A model generated the notes under the pieces. It was not told where the DNA came from. It saw only the letters and a program-made list of their open reading frames with translations, and searched no databases. A stretch of 33,687 nt of DNA from Micrococcales bacterium (GTDB taxonomy: Bacteria; Actinomycetota; Actinomycetes; Actinomycetales; Dermatophilaceae): NCBI GenBank assembly GCA_021287075.1, contig JAJTBD010000032.1:1-33687 (forward strand). The letters are read 5' to 3'. This document shows positions 21,627 through 29,340 of the stretch, in pieces; within the stretch, counting starts at the first letter, position 1; every line of letters starts with the position of its first letter. Made by a program: the position numbers and the translations under genes.

Positions 21627-23311
21627 GCCACCCGCACCCCGACCTCGCCCTGCCCGCACCCCTCGCCGACGACGCGCTGCGCGTCGTGCCGCTCGGCGGC
21701 CTCGGCGAGGTCGGCCGCAACATGGCCGTCCTCGAGCACGCCGGTCAGCTGCTCGTCATCGACTGCGGTGTCCTCTTCCCCGAGGACCACCACCCGGGCG
21801 TCGACCTGATCCTCCCCGACTTCGACTACATCCGGGACCGGCTCGACGACATCCAGGCGATCGTCCTCACCCACGGTCACGAGGACCACATCGGCGCCGT
21901 GCCCTATCTGCTGCGCCTGAAGCCCGACATCCCCCTGGTGGGCTCCCAGCTGACCCTCGCCCTGGTCGAGGCAAAGCTCAAGGAGCACCGCATCAAGCCC
22001 TATTCGCTCACCGTCCGCGAGGGCGACCGCGAGATGCTGGGCGCCTTCGACTGCGAGTTCATCGCGGTCAACCACTCGATCCCCGACGCGCTCGCCGTCT
22101 TTGTCCGCACGCCTGCGGGCACCCTGCTGCACACCGGCGACTTCAAGATGGACCAGCTGCCGCTCGACGGCCGGCTGACCGACCTGCGCACCTTCGCCCG
22201 GCTGGGGGAGGAGGGCGTCGACCTCTTCCTCGTCGACTCCACCAACGCCGAGGTGCCCGGCTTCGTCACGCCCGAGCGCGAGATCTCCTCGGCGATCGAC
22301 AAGGTCTTCCGCCACGCCAAGCGGCGCATCATCGTGGCCTGCTTCTCCTCCCACGTCCACCGCGTCCAGCAGGTGCTCGACGCTGCGGAGAAGGCGGGCC
22401 GCAAGGTCGCCATGGTCGGGCGCTCGATGGTGCGCAACATGGGGATCGCGGCCGACCTGGGCTATCTGCGTGTGCCCGACGGCGTGCTCGTCGACTTCAA
22501 AAAGCTGCACGACCTGCCCGACGACAAGGTCGTGCTCATCTGCACGGGCTCCCAGGGCGAGCCGATGGCGGCCCTGTCGCGGATGGCCAACGGCGACCAC
22601 CGCATCGACGTCGGCCTCGGCGACACCGTGCTCATGGCCTCCTCGCTGATCCCCGGCAACGAGAACGCCGTCTATCGGGTCATCAACGGCCTGATGCGCC
22701 TTGGTGCCAATGTCGTGCACAAGGGCAATGCCAAGGTCCACGTCTCCGGTCACGCAGCCGCCGGCGAGCTGCTCTACTGCTACAACATCCTCAAGCCGCG
22801 CAATGTGATGCCAGTCCACGGCGAGTGGCGTCACCTGGTGGCCAACGGCGAGATCGCGATCTCCTCGGGCCTCCACCCCGACAACGTCGTCCTCGCCGAG
22901 GACGGCGTCGTGGTGGACCTCGTCGACGGGCGCGCCCGGATCGCCGGCGCAGTGCCGTGTGGCTATGTCTATGTCGACGGCTCCGCGCTCCAGTCCGACG
23001 ACGCGGAGTCGCTGCTGAAGGACCGCCGCATCCTGCGCGACGAGGGCTTCATCTCGGTCATCGTCGTCATGGACTCCTCGACCGGGGCCATCGCCGCCGG
23101 CCCGGAGATCCAGGCGCGTGGCTTCGCCGAGGACGACGAGATCTTTGACCAGATCCGGCCCAAGATCATCCACGCGGTCGAGGAGTCGGTGCGCAACGGC
23201 ATCAGCGACACCCACCAGCTCCAGCAGGTCATCCGTCGGGCGATCGGCTCGTGGGTCGGCAGCAAGATCCGACGCCGCCCGATGATCATCCCGATCGTCA
23301 TCGAGTCCTGA
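21623..23311 (+). CDS. rnj: Ribonuclease J
   Basis: A 562-residue metallo-beta-lactamase/beta-CASP ribonuclease with endo- and 5'-3' exonuclease activity on RNA, important for mRNA decay and rRNA processing in actinobacteria. The zinc motif HGHEDH is at 84-89. VNHSIPDAL and HTGDFKMDQ follow, then the beta-CASP part (CFSSHVHRVQQ, CTGSQGEPMAALSRMA) and SGHAAAGELL with MPVHGEWRHL. The C-terminal domain ends near RPMIIPIVIES. Translation is coupled to dapA by a 4-bp overlap with a GTG start. With PNPase it gives the window two major RNA-decay enzymes. Confidence 0.95.
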   Translation: MSHPHPDLALPAPLADDALRVVPLGGLGEVGRNMAVLEHAGQLLVIDCGVLFPEDHHPGVDLILPDFDYIRDRLDDIQAIVLTHGHEDHIGAVPYLLRLKPDIPLVGSQLTLALVEAKLKEHRIKPYSLTVREGDREMLGAFDCEFIAVNHSIPDALAVFVRTPAGTLLHTGDFKMDQLPLDGRLTDLRTFARLGEEGVDLFLVDSTNAEVPGFVTPEREISSAIDKVFRHAKRRIIVACFSSHVHRVQQVLDAAEKAGRKVAMVGRSMVRNMGIAADLGYLRVPDGVLVDFKKLHDLPDDKVVLICTGSQGEPMAALSRMANGDHRIDVGLGDTVLMASSLIPGNENAVYRVINGLMRLGANVVHKGNAKVHVSGHAAAGELLYCYNILKPRNVMPVHGEWRHLVANGEIAISSGLHPDNVVLAEDGVVVDLVDGRARIAGAVPCGYVYVDGSALQSDDAESLLKDRRILRDEGFISVIVVMDSSTGAIAAGPEIQARGFAEDDEIFDQIRPKIIHAVEESVRNGISDTHQLQQVIRRAIGSWVGSKIRRRPMIIPIVIES

Positions 23312-23352
23312 GGCCCCGTCGCCCGGCGAGGTCGGGCGCGCGCCGGCCCGGC

Positions 23353-23844
23353 TCAGCGCATGACGAGTCGCTGGAGCCAGAGCGTCAGGCCGGCGCAGGC
23401 CAGCGCCCACAGGACGCTGGCGAAGGTGCCGATGATGAAGCGCTCGGCGGTCGCCGAGGTCTTGCCGGCCTGGAGCTCGGGATAGCGGGCAAGCGACTTG
23501 ACGGCGAGGGCCATCGCGATGCCCTCGGGGAAGCCGGCCAGCACCGCGACATAGACCGTCAGCCGCTCGAGCAGCCCGATCCAGTGCCCGCCGCGCAGGG
23601 TGCTCGCCGCGGCGACGACCGAGTCGCGATAGGGCGGCGCGAGCTCCTCGTCTGGAGTCTCGGCCTGGGGTGCCACAGGCTGGGCAGCCTCGGCGTGCCC
23701 CTGGGTGTGCTCGTCGCGGTCGACCCGGCGGAAGAGCCACCGCACGACCGGGCTGCCGGCCAGGACCGCGACCAGGCCGAGGACCACTGCGATGGCGCCG
23801 GTGATGGCATCACGGGTGGTCAGCTGGGACGCGAGGCTGGTCAT
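23353..23844 (-). CDS. Membrane protein similar to the C-terminal part of DUF3307 proteins
   Basis: A 163-residue protein. It has an N-terminal transmembrane helix (DAITGAIAVVLGLVAVLAG, about 10-30) and a cytoplasmic linker rich in Glu/Pro/Ala. Next comes a block HWIGLLERLTVYVAVLAGFPEGI, AVKSLARYPEL and AERFIIGTFASVLWALA. This resembles the C-terminal membrane block of DUF3307 proteins, which are often encoded beside satD genes. That fits the SatD-like gene upstream on the same strand. Function is unknown. The ATG at 23844 is chosen over the longer open frame because the extra residues are not family-like. The 41-bp gap to rnj (convergent) shows no clear terminator. Confidence 0.6.
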   Translation of the reverse strand: MTSLASQLTTRDAITGAIAVVLGLVAVLAGSPVVRWLFRRVDRDEHTQGHAEAAQPVAPQAETPDEELAPPYRDSVVAAASTLRGGHWIGLLERLTVYVAVLAGFPEGIAMALAVKSLARYPELQAGKTSATAERFIIGTFASVLWALACAGLTLWLQRLVMR

Positions 23845-23903
23845 GCCCTCGATCCAAGCAGACCCCACCGACACCCTCCACCTCACGCGCATGGGGTCGG
23901 GCG

Positions 23904-23992
23904 GGCAATATCAACTATCACCTCGGGTCCTGTGACGAGGCCGTCGTGCTCAGAGCGGCGATTGCTGCCGCGTGGTGATAGTCGATATTGCC
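23904..23992. repeat. Inverted repeat with 19-bp arms between the satD-like gene and its partner
   Basis: GGCAATATCAACTATCACC (23904-23922) and its complement with one mismatch (23974-23992) flank 51 bases. The arms are far more AT-rich than their surroundings. A paired operator, a stem-loop or a small dispersed repeat pair are all possible. It lies in the 202-base gap (23845-24046) and directly upstream of the membrane gene. A GTATGCC copy also lies in the gap (24021-24027). Confidence 0.65.
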
Positions 23993-24046
23993 GGGCCTGG
24001 GCGGTCGGCGCTGCGCAGAGGTATGCCGTGTGGCCGGGCGGGCCGG

Positions 24047-24646
24047 TCAGGTCGCGTCGTCGTGGGCGAGCCCGAGGGCCCAGGCGCACAGGTCCACGCC
24101 GGCGGCGACCTCGCGGTGCAGGGCCCGGGCGAGGCGCTGCTGGACGGCCTGCTCGGAGATCCGCAGCCGGGTCGCGATCTCGCGACGGCTGACCCCCTGT
24201 GCCTCGAGCGCCGAGGCCTCGGCGCCCTCGGGGGAGCGGCGCCTCAGCGCGGCGGCGAGCAGCCACAGGGCGGCCGCGGCGTGCCCGGCCGACTCCGGCT
24301 GGGGGTCGCGGGGGGCCCGGACGGCGAGCTGCTGGGGTGCGGTGCGCGCCTGGGCGATGGCCTCGCGCGCGGCGACGAAGGCGGGGCCGTGGCTGCTGCG
24401 GGGGCTGGCGGGGTCCAGACTGTCCACGGGGCCGAGGCCGATGCCGATCCGCCACCCGTCGAGGGTGGTCAGTGCGGTGACGGCCGCGACGCAGGGGAGC
24501 GGGGAGTCGGTGACCGCCTGGACCTCGTCGCCCACCGTGCGCTCGGCCATGAGGCCGGTGACCTCGGACAATGCGCTCAGGGCGAGGGGGACCGCGTCGC
24601 CGGGGTCGCGGCGGCTGCGGATCCGGTCGGCGGTCACGATGTACAT
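24047..24646 (-). CDS. SatD-like protein with C-terminal helix-turn-helix
   Basis: A 199-residue protein. The N-terminal part (MYIVTADRIRSRRDPGDAV, then GDEVQAVTDSP) resembles the SatD family. The C-terminal HTH (EAQGVSRREIATRLRISEQAVQQRLARAL, in two parts SRREIATRLRISEQ and AVQQRLARAL, about 148-178) is like sigma region 4/LuxR-type helices. It probably binds DNA and may control its own operon: four ATCAAG/CTTGAT half-sites cover its promoter. The start ATG has no ribosome-binding site but lies six bases after TACCCT, so the mRNA should be leaderless. Its partner downstream is a DUF3307-like membrane protein. The physiological role of the pair is not established. Confidence 0.65.
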   Translation of the reverse strand: MYIVTADRIRSRRDPGDAVPLALSALSEVTGLMAERTVGDEVQAVTDSPLPCVAAVTALTTLDGWRIGIGLGPVDSLDPASPRSSHGPAFVAAREAIAQARTAPQQLAVRAPRDPQPESAGHAAAALWLLAAALRRRSPEGAEASALEAQGVSRREIATRLRISEQAVQQRLARALHREVAAGVDLCAWALGLAHDDAT

Positions 24647-24648
24647 GC

Positions 24649-24696
24649 ATCAAGGGTATGGGCTTGATTGGTCGATATCAAGGATCAGCGCTTGAT
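24649..24696. promoter_or_regulatory. Operator of four alternating half-sites at the satD-like promoter
   Basis: ATCAAG (24649-24654), CTTGAT (24663-24668), ATCAAG (24677-24682) and CTTGAT (24691-24696) are all exact and separated by exactly 8 bases, a 14-bp period. The array covers the -10, spacer and -35 of the satD-like gene. This is what an autorepressor binding as dimers would need. Confidence 0.75.
24653..24681 (-). promoter_or_regulatory. Promoter of the satD-like gene
   Basis: On the minus strand TTGATA (24676-24681) and TACCCT (24653-24658) are separated by 17 bases, an ideal sigma-A layout. The -10 box ends six bases before the ATG at 24646, predicting a leaderless transcript. It is the best -35/-10 pair in the window. 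Confidence 0.7.
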
Positions 24697-24758
24697 AACG
24701 CTCGGCTCACGCAACCCGTGGTGCGCGTGTGAAGAGTGTGTTGGGTGTGACGATCACG

Positions 24759-24764
24759 TACCCT
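24759..24764 (+). promoter_or_regulatory. -10 box of ftsK, leaderless-type start
   Basis: TACCCT, then seven bases, then the ATG at 24772. No Shine-Dalgarno sequence is present. Confidence 0.55.
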
Positions 24765-24771
24765 GCGGAAC

Positions 24772-27513
24772 ATGGCGACCCGCACGTCTGGCACTCAAAC
24801 GCGCTCACGAGGCGCCTCCACCCGGCCCAGCGGCCGCAAGCCCGCCCCCAAGCGGGGCGGCGCGACCGCTGCCAAGAAGCCCCAGGGTGGCGGCCTCCCG
24901 CTGCCCCTGCGTGCCCTGCGCGGCACCTGGATGGGGGTCGCCCATGTGACCGGCGGGGCCGTGCGCAAGGTCGGCACCAGCGCCTCCGAGCTCGAGCCGG
25001 AGCACCGCCGCGACGGGCTCGGCCTGCTCCTGCTGGCCACCGCGATCCTCGTCGCCGCCCGCGAGTGGTGGGGGATGACCGGGGTCGCCGGCCAGGTCGT
25101 CCACGCCGTCGTCGCCGGCACCTTCGGTCGCGTCGCGTATGCCGTGCCGCTCGCCCTGATCTTCCTCGGCCTGCGGCTGCTCCGCGCGCCCGGCGACGAC
25201 CACGCCGCCAACCGGATCGCCATCGGCACCATCACCCTCGCCTTCGCCGCCTGCGGCCTGGTCCACGTCGCCCAGGGCCTGCCGACCCCGCCCGACGGCG
25301 CCGAGCGCATGCGGGACGCCGGCGGCATCATCGGCTTCCTCGCCTCCAGCCCGCTGGAGGCCGCCGTGTCCGTGTGGGGCACCGTGCCGCTGCTGCTCAT
25401 GCTCGGCTTCTTCGGCATCCTCGTCATCACCGCCACCCCGGTCCACCTGATCGGCGACCGCCTGCGTGAGCTCGCGGCATACCTCACCCCCCACCGCCCT
25501 GCCGAGCAGGAGCAGGAGGCCGCCCCGGCCGCCGCGCTCACCCGCCAGCGCAAGCGCCGCCGCCCGTCTGCCGAGGACGAGAACGACGGCAGCCGCGACG
25601 GCGACGAGGCCTATGAGCAGGCCGCGATCGTCGACGAGACCACCAAGGCCGAGGCCCGCGCCAAGGGCCCCCGCCCGGGCCTGAAGCGCCCGACCGCCCC
25701 CGGCGTCCTCGCGCCCGGCCAGGCCGGCGCCACCGCTGCCGAGCCCGGCCCCAAGGCCCCGCCGAAGCCGGAGGAGCTCGAGGTCAACACAAAGCTGGAG
25801 GCGCCGATCACCACCCCGCTGCCGCAGCGGGTCGAGCAGCTCGCCCTGGCCGGCGACATCACCTACACCCTCCCCGACAGCGACAAGCTCAAGCAGGGCG
25901 CGCCCCACAAGGAGCGCTCCGCCGCCAACGACCGCGTCGTCGAGTCGCTGACCACAGTCCTCGACGAGTTCGGCATCGACGCGCAGGTCACCGGCTTCAC
26001 CCGTGGCCCGACGGTCACCCGATACATCGTCGAGCTCGGCCCCGGCGTCAAGGTCGAGCGGGTCACCGCCCTGTCCAAGAACATCGCGTATGCCGTGGCC
26101 AGCGCCGACGTGCGCATCCTCAGCCCCATCCCGGGCAAGTCCGCGATCGGCATCGAGATCCCCAACCCCGACAAGGAGATGGTCTGCCTCGGTGACGTCC
26201 TGCGCAGCCAGGCCGCCCGCGACAACCACCACCCGATGGTCATGGGCGTCGGCAAGGATGTCGAGGGCGGCTATGTCATCGCCAACCTCGCCAAGATGCC
26301 CCACATGCTGGTCGCCGGCGCCACCGGCTCCGGCAAGTCCAGCTTCGTCAACTCGATGATCACCTCGATCCTCATGCGCTCCACGCCCGACGAGGTGCGC
26401 ATGGTCCTGGTCGACCCCAAGCGGGTCGAGCTCACGGCATACGAGGGCATCCCGCACCTGATCACGCCGATCATCACCAACCCCAAGAAGGCCGCCGAGG
26501 CCCTCCAGTGGGTGGTGCGCGAGATGGACCAGCGCTATGACGACCTCGCGGCCTTCGGCTACAAGCACATCGACGACTTCAACAAGGCGGTCAAGGCCGG
26601 CACGGTCAAGCCGCTGCCCGGCAGCGAGCGCCAGATCCACCCCTATCCCTACCTGCTCGTCGTCGTCGACGAGCTGGCCGACCTGATGATGGTCGCGCCG
26701 CGGGATGTGGAGGAGTCGATCGTGCGCATCACCCAGCTCGCGCGCGCCGCCGGCATCCACCTGATCCTGGCGACGCAGCGGCCCTCGGTCGATGTCGTCA
26801 CCGGCCTGATCAAGGCCAACGTGCCCAGCCGGATGGCCTTCGCGACCTCCTCGCTGGCCGACTCCCGCGTCGTGCTCGACCAGCCCGGCGCAGAGAAGCT
26901 GCTCGGCCAGGGCGACGGCCTCTTCCTGCCGATGGGCAAGAACAAGCCGATGCGTGTCCAGGGCGCGTGGGTCACCGAGTCCGAGATCCACGACATCGTC
27001 AGCCATGTCACCGAGCAGCTCAAGCCGGTCTATCGCGAGGACGTCACCGTCGCGCCGGCCAAGAAGCAGATCGACGACGACATCGGCGACGACCTCGACC
27101 TGCTGCTCCAGGCCACCGAGCTGGTCGTCACGACGCAGTTCGGCTCCACCTCGATGCTCCAGCGCAAGCTGCGCGTCGGCTTCGCCAAGGCGGGGCGCCT
27201 GATGGACCTGCTCGAGTCGCGCGGCGTCGTCGGCCCGTCCGAGGGCTCCAAGGCACGCGACGTGCTGGTCAAGCCCGACGACCTCGCGACCACGCTGGCG
27301 CTCATGCGGGGCGAGGACGTGCCCGAGGACGACGACGCGTTCGACGCCCCGGCTGCGGCCGACGCGTTCGCGGGCGGCGACGTCGAGGAGCCGGGTGAGC
27401 CCACCCCCGACCGCTACAGCTCCGACGCCATCGAGGCCGACATGGACGCCCACCGGGTCGTCGAGGACGAGCCGGACGAGGACGCCTGGCAGCTGACCCA
27501 GCACGGTCGCTGA
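24772..27513 (+). CDS. ftsK: DNA translocase FtsK
   Basis: A 913-residue septal DNA pump that clears and aligns chromosome termini at division. After a basic N terminus come about four transmembrane helices (residues about 75-225). An Ala/Pro/Glu-rich linker extends to about 360, followed by the alpha/beta motor. Walker A GATGSGKSS has Lys522, and Walker B LLVVVDELADL has Asp633. The C-terminal gamma winged helix (about 770-835, ATELVVTTQFGSTSMLQRKLRVGFAKAG in two parts ATELVVTTQFGS and QRKLRVGFAKAG) recognises the polar KOPS sequence. A 70-residue acidic tail follows. The start has a leaderless -10 spacing. It is followed two bases after the stop by the ion-channel gene. Confidence 0.96.
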   Translation: MATRTSGTQTRSRGASTRPSGRKPAPKRGGATAAKKPQGGGLPLPLRALRGTWMGVAHVTGGAVRKVGTSASELEPEHRRDGLGLLLLATAILVAAREWWGMTGVAGQVVHAVVAGTFGRVAYAVPLALIFLGLRLLRAPGDDHAANRIAIGTITLAFAACGLVHVAQGLPTPPDGAERMRDAGGIIGFLASSPLEAAVSVWGTVPLLLMLGFFGILVITATPVHLIGDRLRELAAYLTPHRPAEQEQEAAPAAALTRQRKRRRPSAEDENDGSRDGDEAYEQAAIVDETTKAEARAKGPRPGLKRPTAPGVLAPGQAGATAAEPGPKAPPKPEELEVNTKLEAPITTPLPQRVEQLALAGDITYTLPDSDKLKQGAPHKERSAANDRVVESLTTVLDEFGIDAQVTGFTRGPTVTRYIVELGPGVKVERVTALSKNIAYAVASADVRILSPIPGKSAIGIEIPNPDKEMVCLGDVLRSQAARDNHHPMVMGVGKDVEGGYVIANLAKMPHMLVAGATGSGKSSFVNSMITSILMRSTPDEVRMVLVDPKRVELTAYEGIPHLITPIITNPKKAAEALQWVVREMDQRYDDLAAFGYKHIDDFNKAVKAGTVKPLPGSERQIHPYPYLLVVVDELADLMMVAPRDVEESIVRITQLARAAGIHLILATQRPSVDVVTGLIKANVPSRMAFATSSLADSRVVLDQPGAEKLLGQGDGLFLPMGKNKPMRVQGAWVTESEIHDIVSHVTEQLKPVYREDVTVAPAKKQIDDDIGDDLDLLLQATELVVTTQFGSTSMLQRKLRVGFAKAGRLMDLLESRGVVGPSEGSKARDVLVKPDDLATTLALMRGEDVPEDDDAFDAPAAADAFAGGDVEEPGEPTPDRYSSDAIEADMDAHRVVEDEPDEDAWQLTQHGR

Positions 27514-27514
27514 C

Positions 27515-28177
27515 GTGGGCTGGGGCGCCCGGCTGCGCAGCCATCCCTCGGCGGTGCTGCTCGGCGCCCAGCTGCTGGCGGTCGTCGGCTATCCCTTCCT
27601 CGAGGGCAACGAGGCCGGGCAGCTGGTGCTCTCCCTCTTCGGGCTGGTCGTGCTCGCGCTGGCCGTCTGGCTGGTGCGCTCGACGCCGGCGACGACCTGG
27701 GTCTCCTGGCTGCTGGGCCTGCCCGTCCTGCTGCTGACCGTCGCCGTCTTCCTCTGGCCCGAGCACGCGGCCCTCGCACTGGCCTCGGCCGTGCTGCACT
27801 CCGCGTTCTACTTCTACACGGCATACGCGATCATCCGGTATCTGTTCACCGACACCCACGTGACCGCCGATGACATGTTCGGCGTCGGAGCGGCATTCAC
27901 CGTCCTGGCCTGGGCCTTCGCCTTCCTCTATACCGCCACGCAGATCCTCTGGCCCGGCTCGTTCATCGCCTATGACACGCACGCGTCGGTCCGCAGCTGG
28001 ACCGAGCTGCTCTTCCTCTCCTTCACCACCCTGACCAGCACGGGGCTCTCCGATGTCGTGCCGGTGCTGCCCAATGCGCGCTCCTTCGTGATGATCGAGG
28101 AGGTGGCCGGGATGCTCTATGTCGCGATGGTCGTCGCCCGCATGGTCGGCCTGACGATCACCCGCTCGAGGGCCTGA
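27515..28177 (+). CDS. Ion transport 2-type potassium channel-like membrane protein
   Basis: A 220-residue protein with six or seven hydrophobic segments. The last two frame a pore loop: TELLFLSFTTLTSTGLSDVVP, then the helix FVMIEEVAGMLYVAMVVARMVGL. This is the arrangement of two-pass potassium channel cores. The selectivity filter reads TSTGLSD instead of TVGYGD, so ion selectivity cannot be assumed. It starts with GTG just after ftsK and overlaps the start of the next gene (TGATG), so the three are probably one operon. Confidence 0.75.
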   Translation: MGWGARLRSHPSAVLLGAQLLAVVGYPFLEGNEAGQLVLSLFGLVVLALAVWLVRSTPATTWVSWLLGLPVLLLTVAVFLWPEHAALALASAVLHSAFYFYTAYAIIRYLFTDTHVTADDMFGVGAAFTVLAWAFAFLYTATQILWPGSFIAYDTHASVRSWTELLFLSFTTLTSTGLSDVVPVLPNARSFVMIEEVAGMLYVAMVVARMVGLTITRSRA

Positions 28178-28830
28178 TGCGTCGGCTGCTCATCACGCTC
28201 CTCGTGCTCGTCGTGGGCGCCGCGGTCACGGTCATCGGCCCGACGGTGTGGGTGCAGTCCCGTTCGCACGCAAGGGTCCTCGCCGCCGACGAGGCGCCCG
28301 CCCGGGACGTGGCGCTGGTGCTCGGCGCGGGGCTGACCCCGTCAGGCACACCGACGCCCTTCCTCGCCGCGCGGCTGGATGTGGCGGCCCGGCTGCTCGA
28401 GGAGGAGCGGGCCAAGGTCATCGTCGTCTCGGGCAACCGCGACGGCGCCCACGACGAGCCCACGGCGATGCGGGACTACCTCGTGGCCAAGGGCGTGCCC
28501 GCGGAGCGGATCGTCTCCGACTTCGCCGGCTATGACACCTATGACTCGTGCAGCCGGGCGAGGCGGGTCTTCGGGGTCGACCGGCTGCTCGTTGTCAGCC
28601 AGGGCTATCACGTGCCCCGCGCGGTCGCGGTATGCCGCGGCGTCGGGGTCGATGCCGTCGGCGTGGGGGACTGGAGCGTGCGGGAGGCCCACCCCACCGC
28701 CTGGCGGGACGGGGCGCTGCGCGAGTGGGCCGCCAACATCAAGGCGGCGTTGGACGTGCTCTCCCAACGGGATCCGGTGCTGGGGCCGCGTCAGACCTCG
28801 GTGCAGGACGCCCTGCGCTCGACGGGCTGA
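28177..28830 (+). CDS. YdcF/SanA family (DUF218) membrane-anchored protein
   Basis: A 217-residue protein. The N-terminal signal anchor (RRLLITLLVLVVGAAVTVIG, about 2-21) is followed by the DUF218 domain. It shows DVALVLGAGLTPSGTPTPFL, then VIVVSGNRDGAHDEPTAMRDYL, VPAERIVSDFAGYDTYDSC and LLVVSQGYHVPRAV. SanA-type proteins are linked to cell-envelope barrier function; the biochemical activity is unknown. The ATG overlaps the channel gene's TGA. It contains a GTA-TGC-CGC (Val-Cys-Arg) block carrying the GTATGCC motif. The following 142 bases hold only the 24-bp tandem repeat. Confidence 0.85.
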   Translation: MRRLLITLLVLVVGAAVTVIGPTVWVQSRSHARVLAADEAPARDVALVLGAGLTPSGTPTPFLAARLDVAARLLEEERAKVIVVSGNRDGAHDEPTAMRDYLVAKGVPAERIVSDFAGYDTYDSCSRARRVFGVDRLLVVSQGYHVPRAVAVCRGVGVDAVGVGDWSVREAHPTAWRDGALREWAANIKAALDVLSQRDPVLGPRQTSVQDALRSTG

Positions 28831-28899
28831 GAGCACCCGGGACCGGTGGGGGCCAAGGGCAGACGGGCCTGCATCAGATCGGCCGGTCCGGGTCAGCGG

Positions 28900-28970
28900 C
28901 AGGGGCCGCCACGGTGTGCCTGGCAGGGGCCGCCACGGCGTCCACGGAAGGGGCCGCCACGGCGTGCGCT
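28900..28970. repeat. Three tandem copies of a 24-bp GC-rich repeat
   Basis: AGGGGCCGCCACGGnGT occurs three times, at about 28903, 28927 and 28950, with a period of 23-24 bases. On the minus strand one frame reads TPWRPLP three times, but no convincing start or gene contains it. It lies just past the stop of the small membrane protein gene. Confidence 0.7.
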
Positions 28971-28972
28971 GC

Positions 28973-29218
28973 TCATCGGGTCGAGACGACCGACGTCGCC
29001 GACTCCGTGGTCGTGGGCGAGGTGAGCAGGACTCCGGCGCTGACGGTCCCGAGGACCATGAGCAGGGTGGCGACGGCCGGGACGACGCGGCGCTGCGGGC
29101 CGGCGAGGACGGCCGCGCCGACACACGAGGCGAGCAGCACGCCTGCCAGCAGCAGGACGCCGGTCACGGCGGGGGTGGTGGCGGGTGTCGACAGAGTGGT
29201 GACGAGCGCGGTGTCCAT
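28973..29218 (-). CDS. Small two-helix membrane protein, hypothetical
   Basis: An 81-residue protein with two hydrophobic helices (VTGVLLLAGVLLASCVGAAVLAG, in parts VTGVLLLAGVLLASC and VGAAVLAG, about 18-40; VVPAVATLLMVLGTVSAGVLL, about 45-65). They are joined by PQRR, with polar Thr/Ser-rich ends. I do not recognise a family. The ATG is preceded by AGGG only three bases away, a weak signal. The frame is supported by the clear helix pattern rather than by homology. The gap to the dipeptidase gene (29219-29340) shows nothing else. Confidence 0.4.
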   Translation of the reverse strand: MDTALVTTLSTPATTPAVTGVLLLAGVLLASCVGAAVLAGPQRRVVPAVATLLMVLGTVSAGVLLTSPTTTESATSVVSTR

Positions 29219-29340
29219 GGTCCCTAGTCAGAGTCGGTGCGGTGAGGGCTCCCTACGGCCCTCACCAGCAACGACGCCATGGCACCCGACAAGGGTTGCC
29301 CGCCCCGACGGCAGTTCTTTCACTTAACCGTCAGGCCGGC

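Noticed and set aside
21251..23740. 829-codon open frame on the minus strand across rnj
   Set aside because: Shadow frame spanning dapA end, rnj and the DUF3307-like gene; composition is that of third-codon-position GC bias.
24805..27504. 899-codon open frame on the minus strand
   Set aside because: Antisense shadow of ftsK; no domain and no ribosome-binding site.
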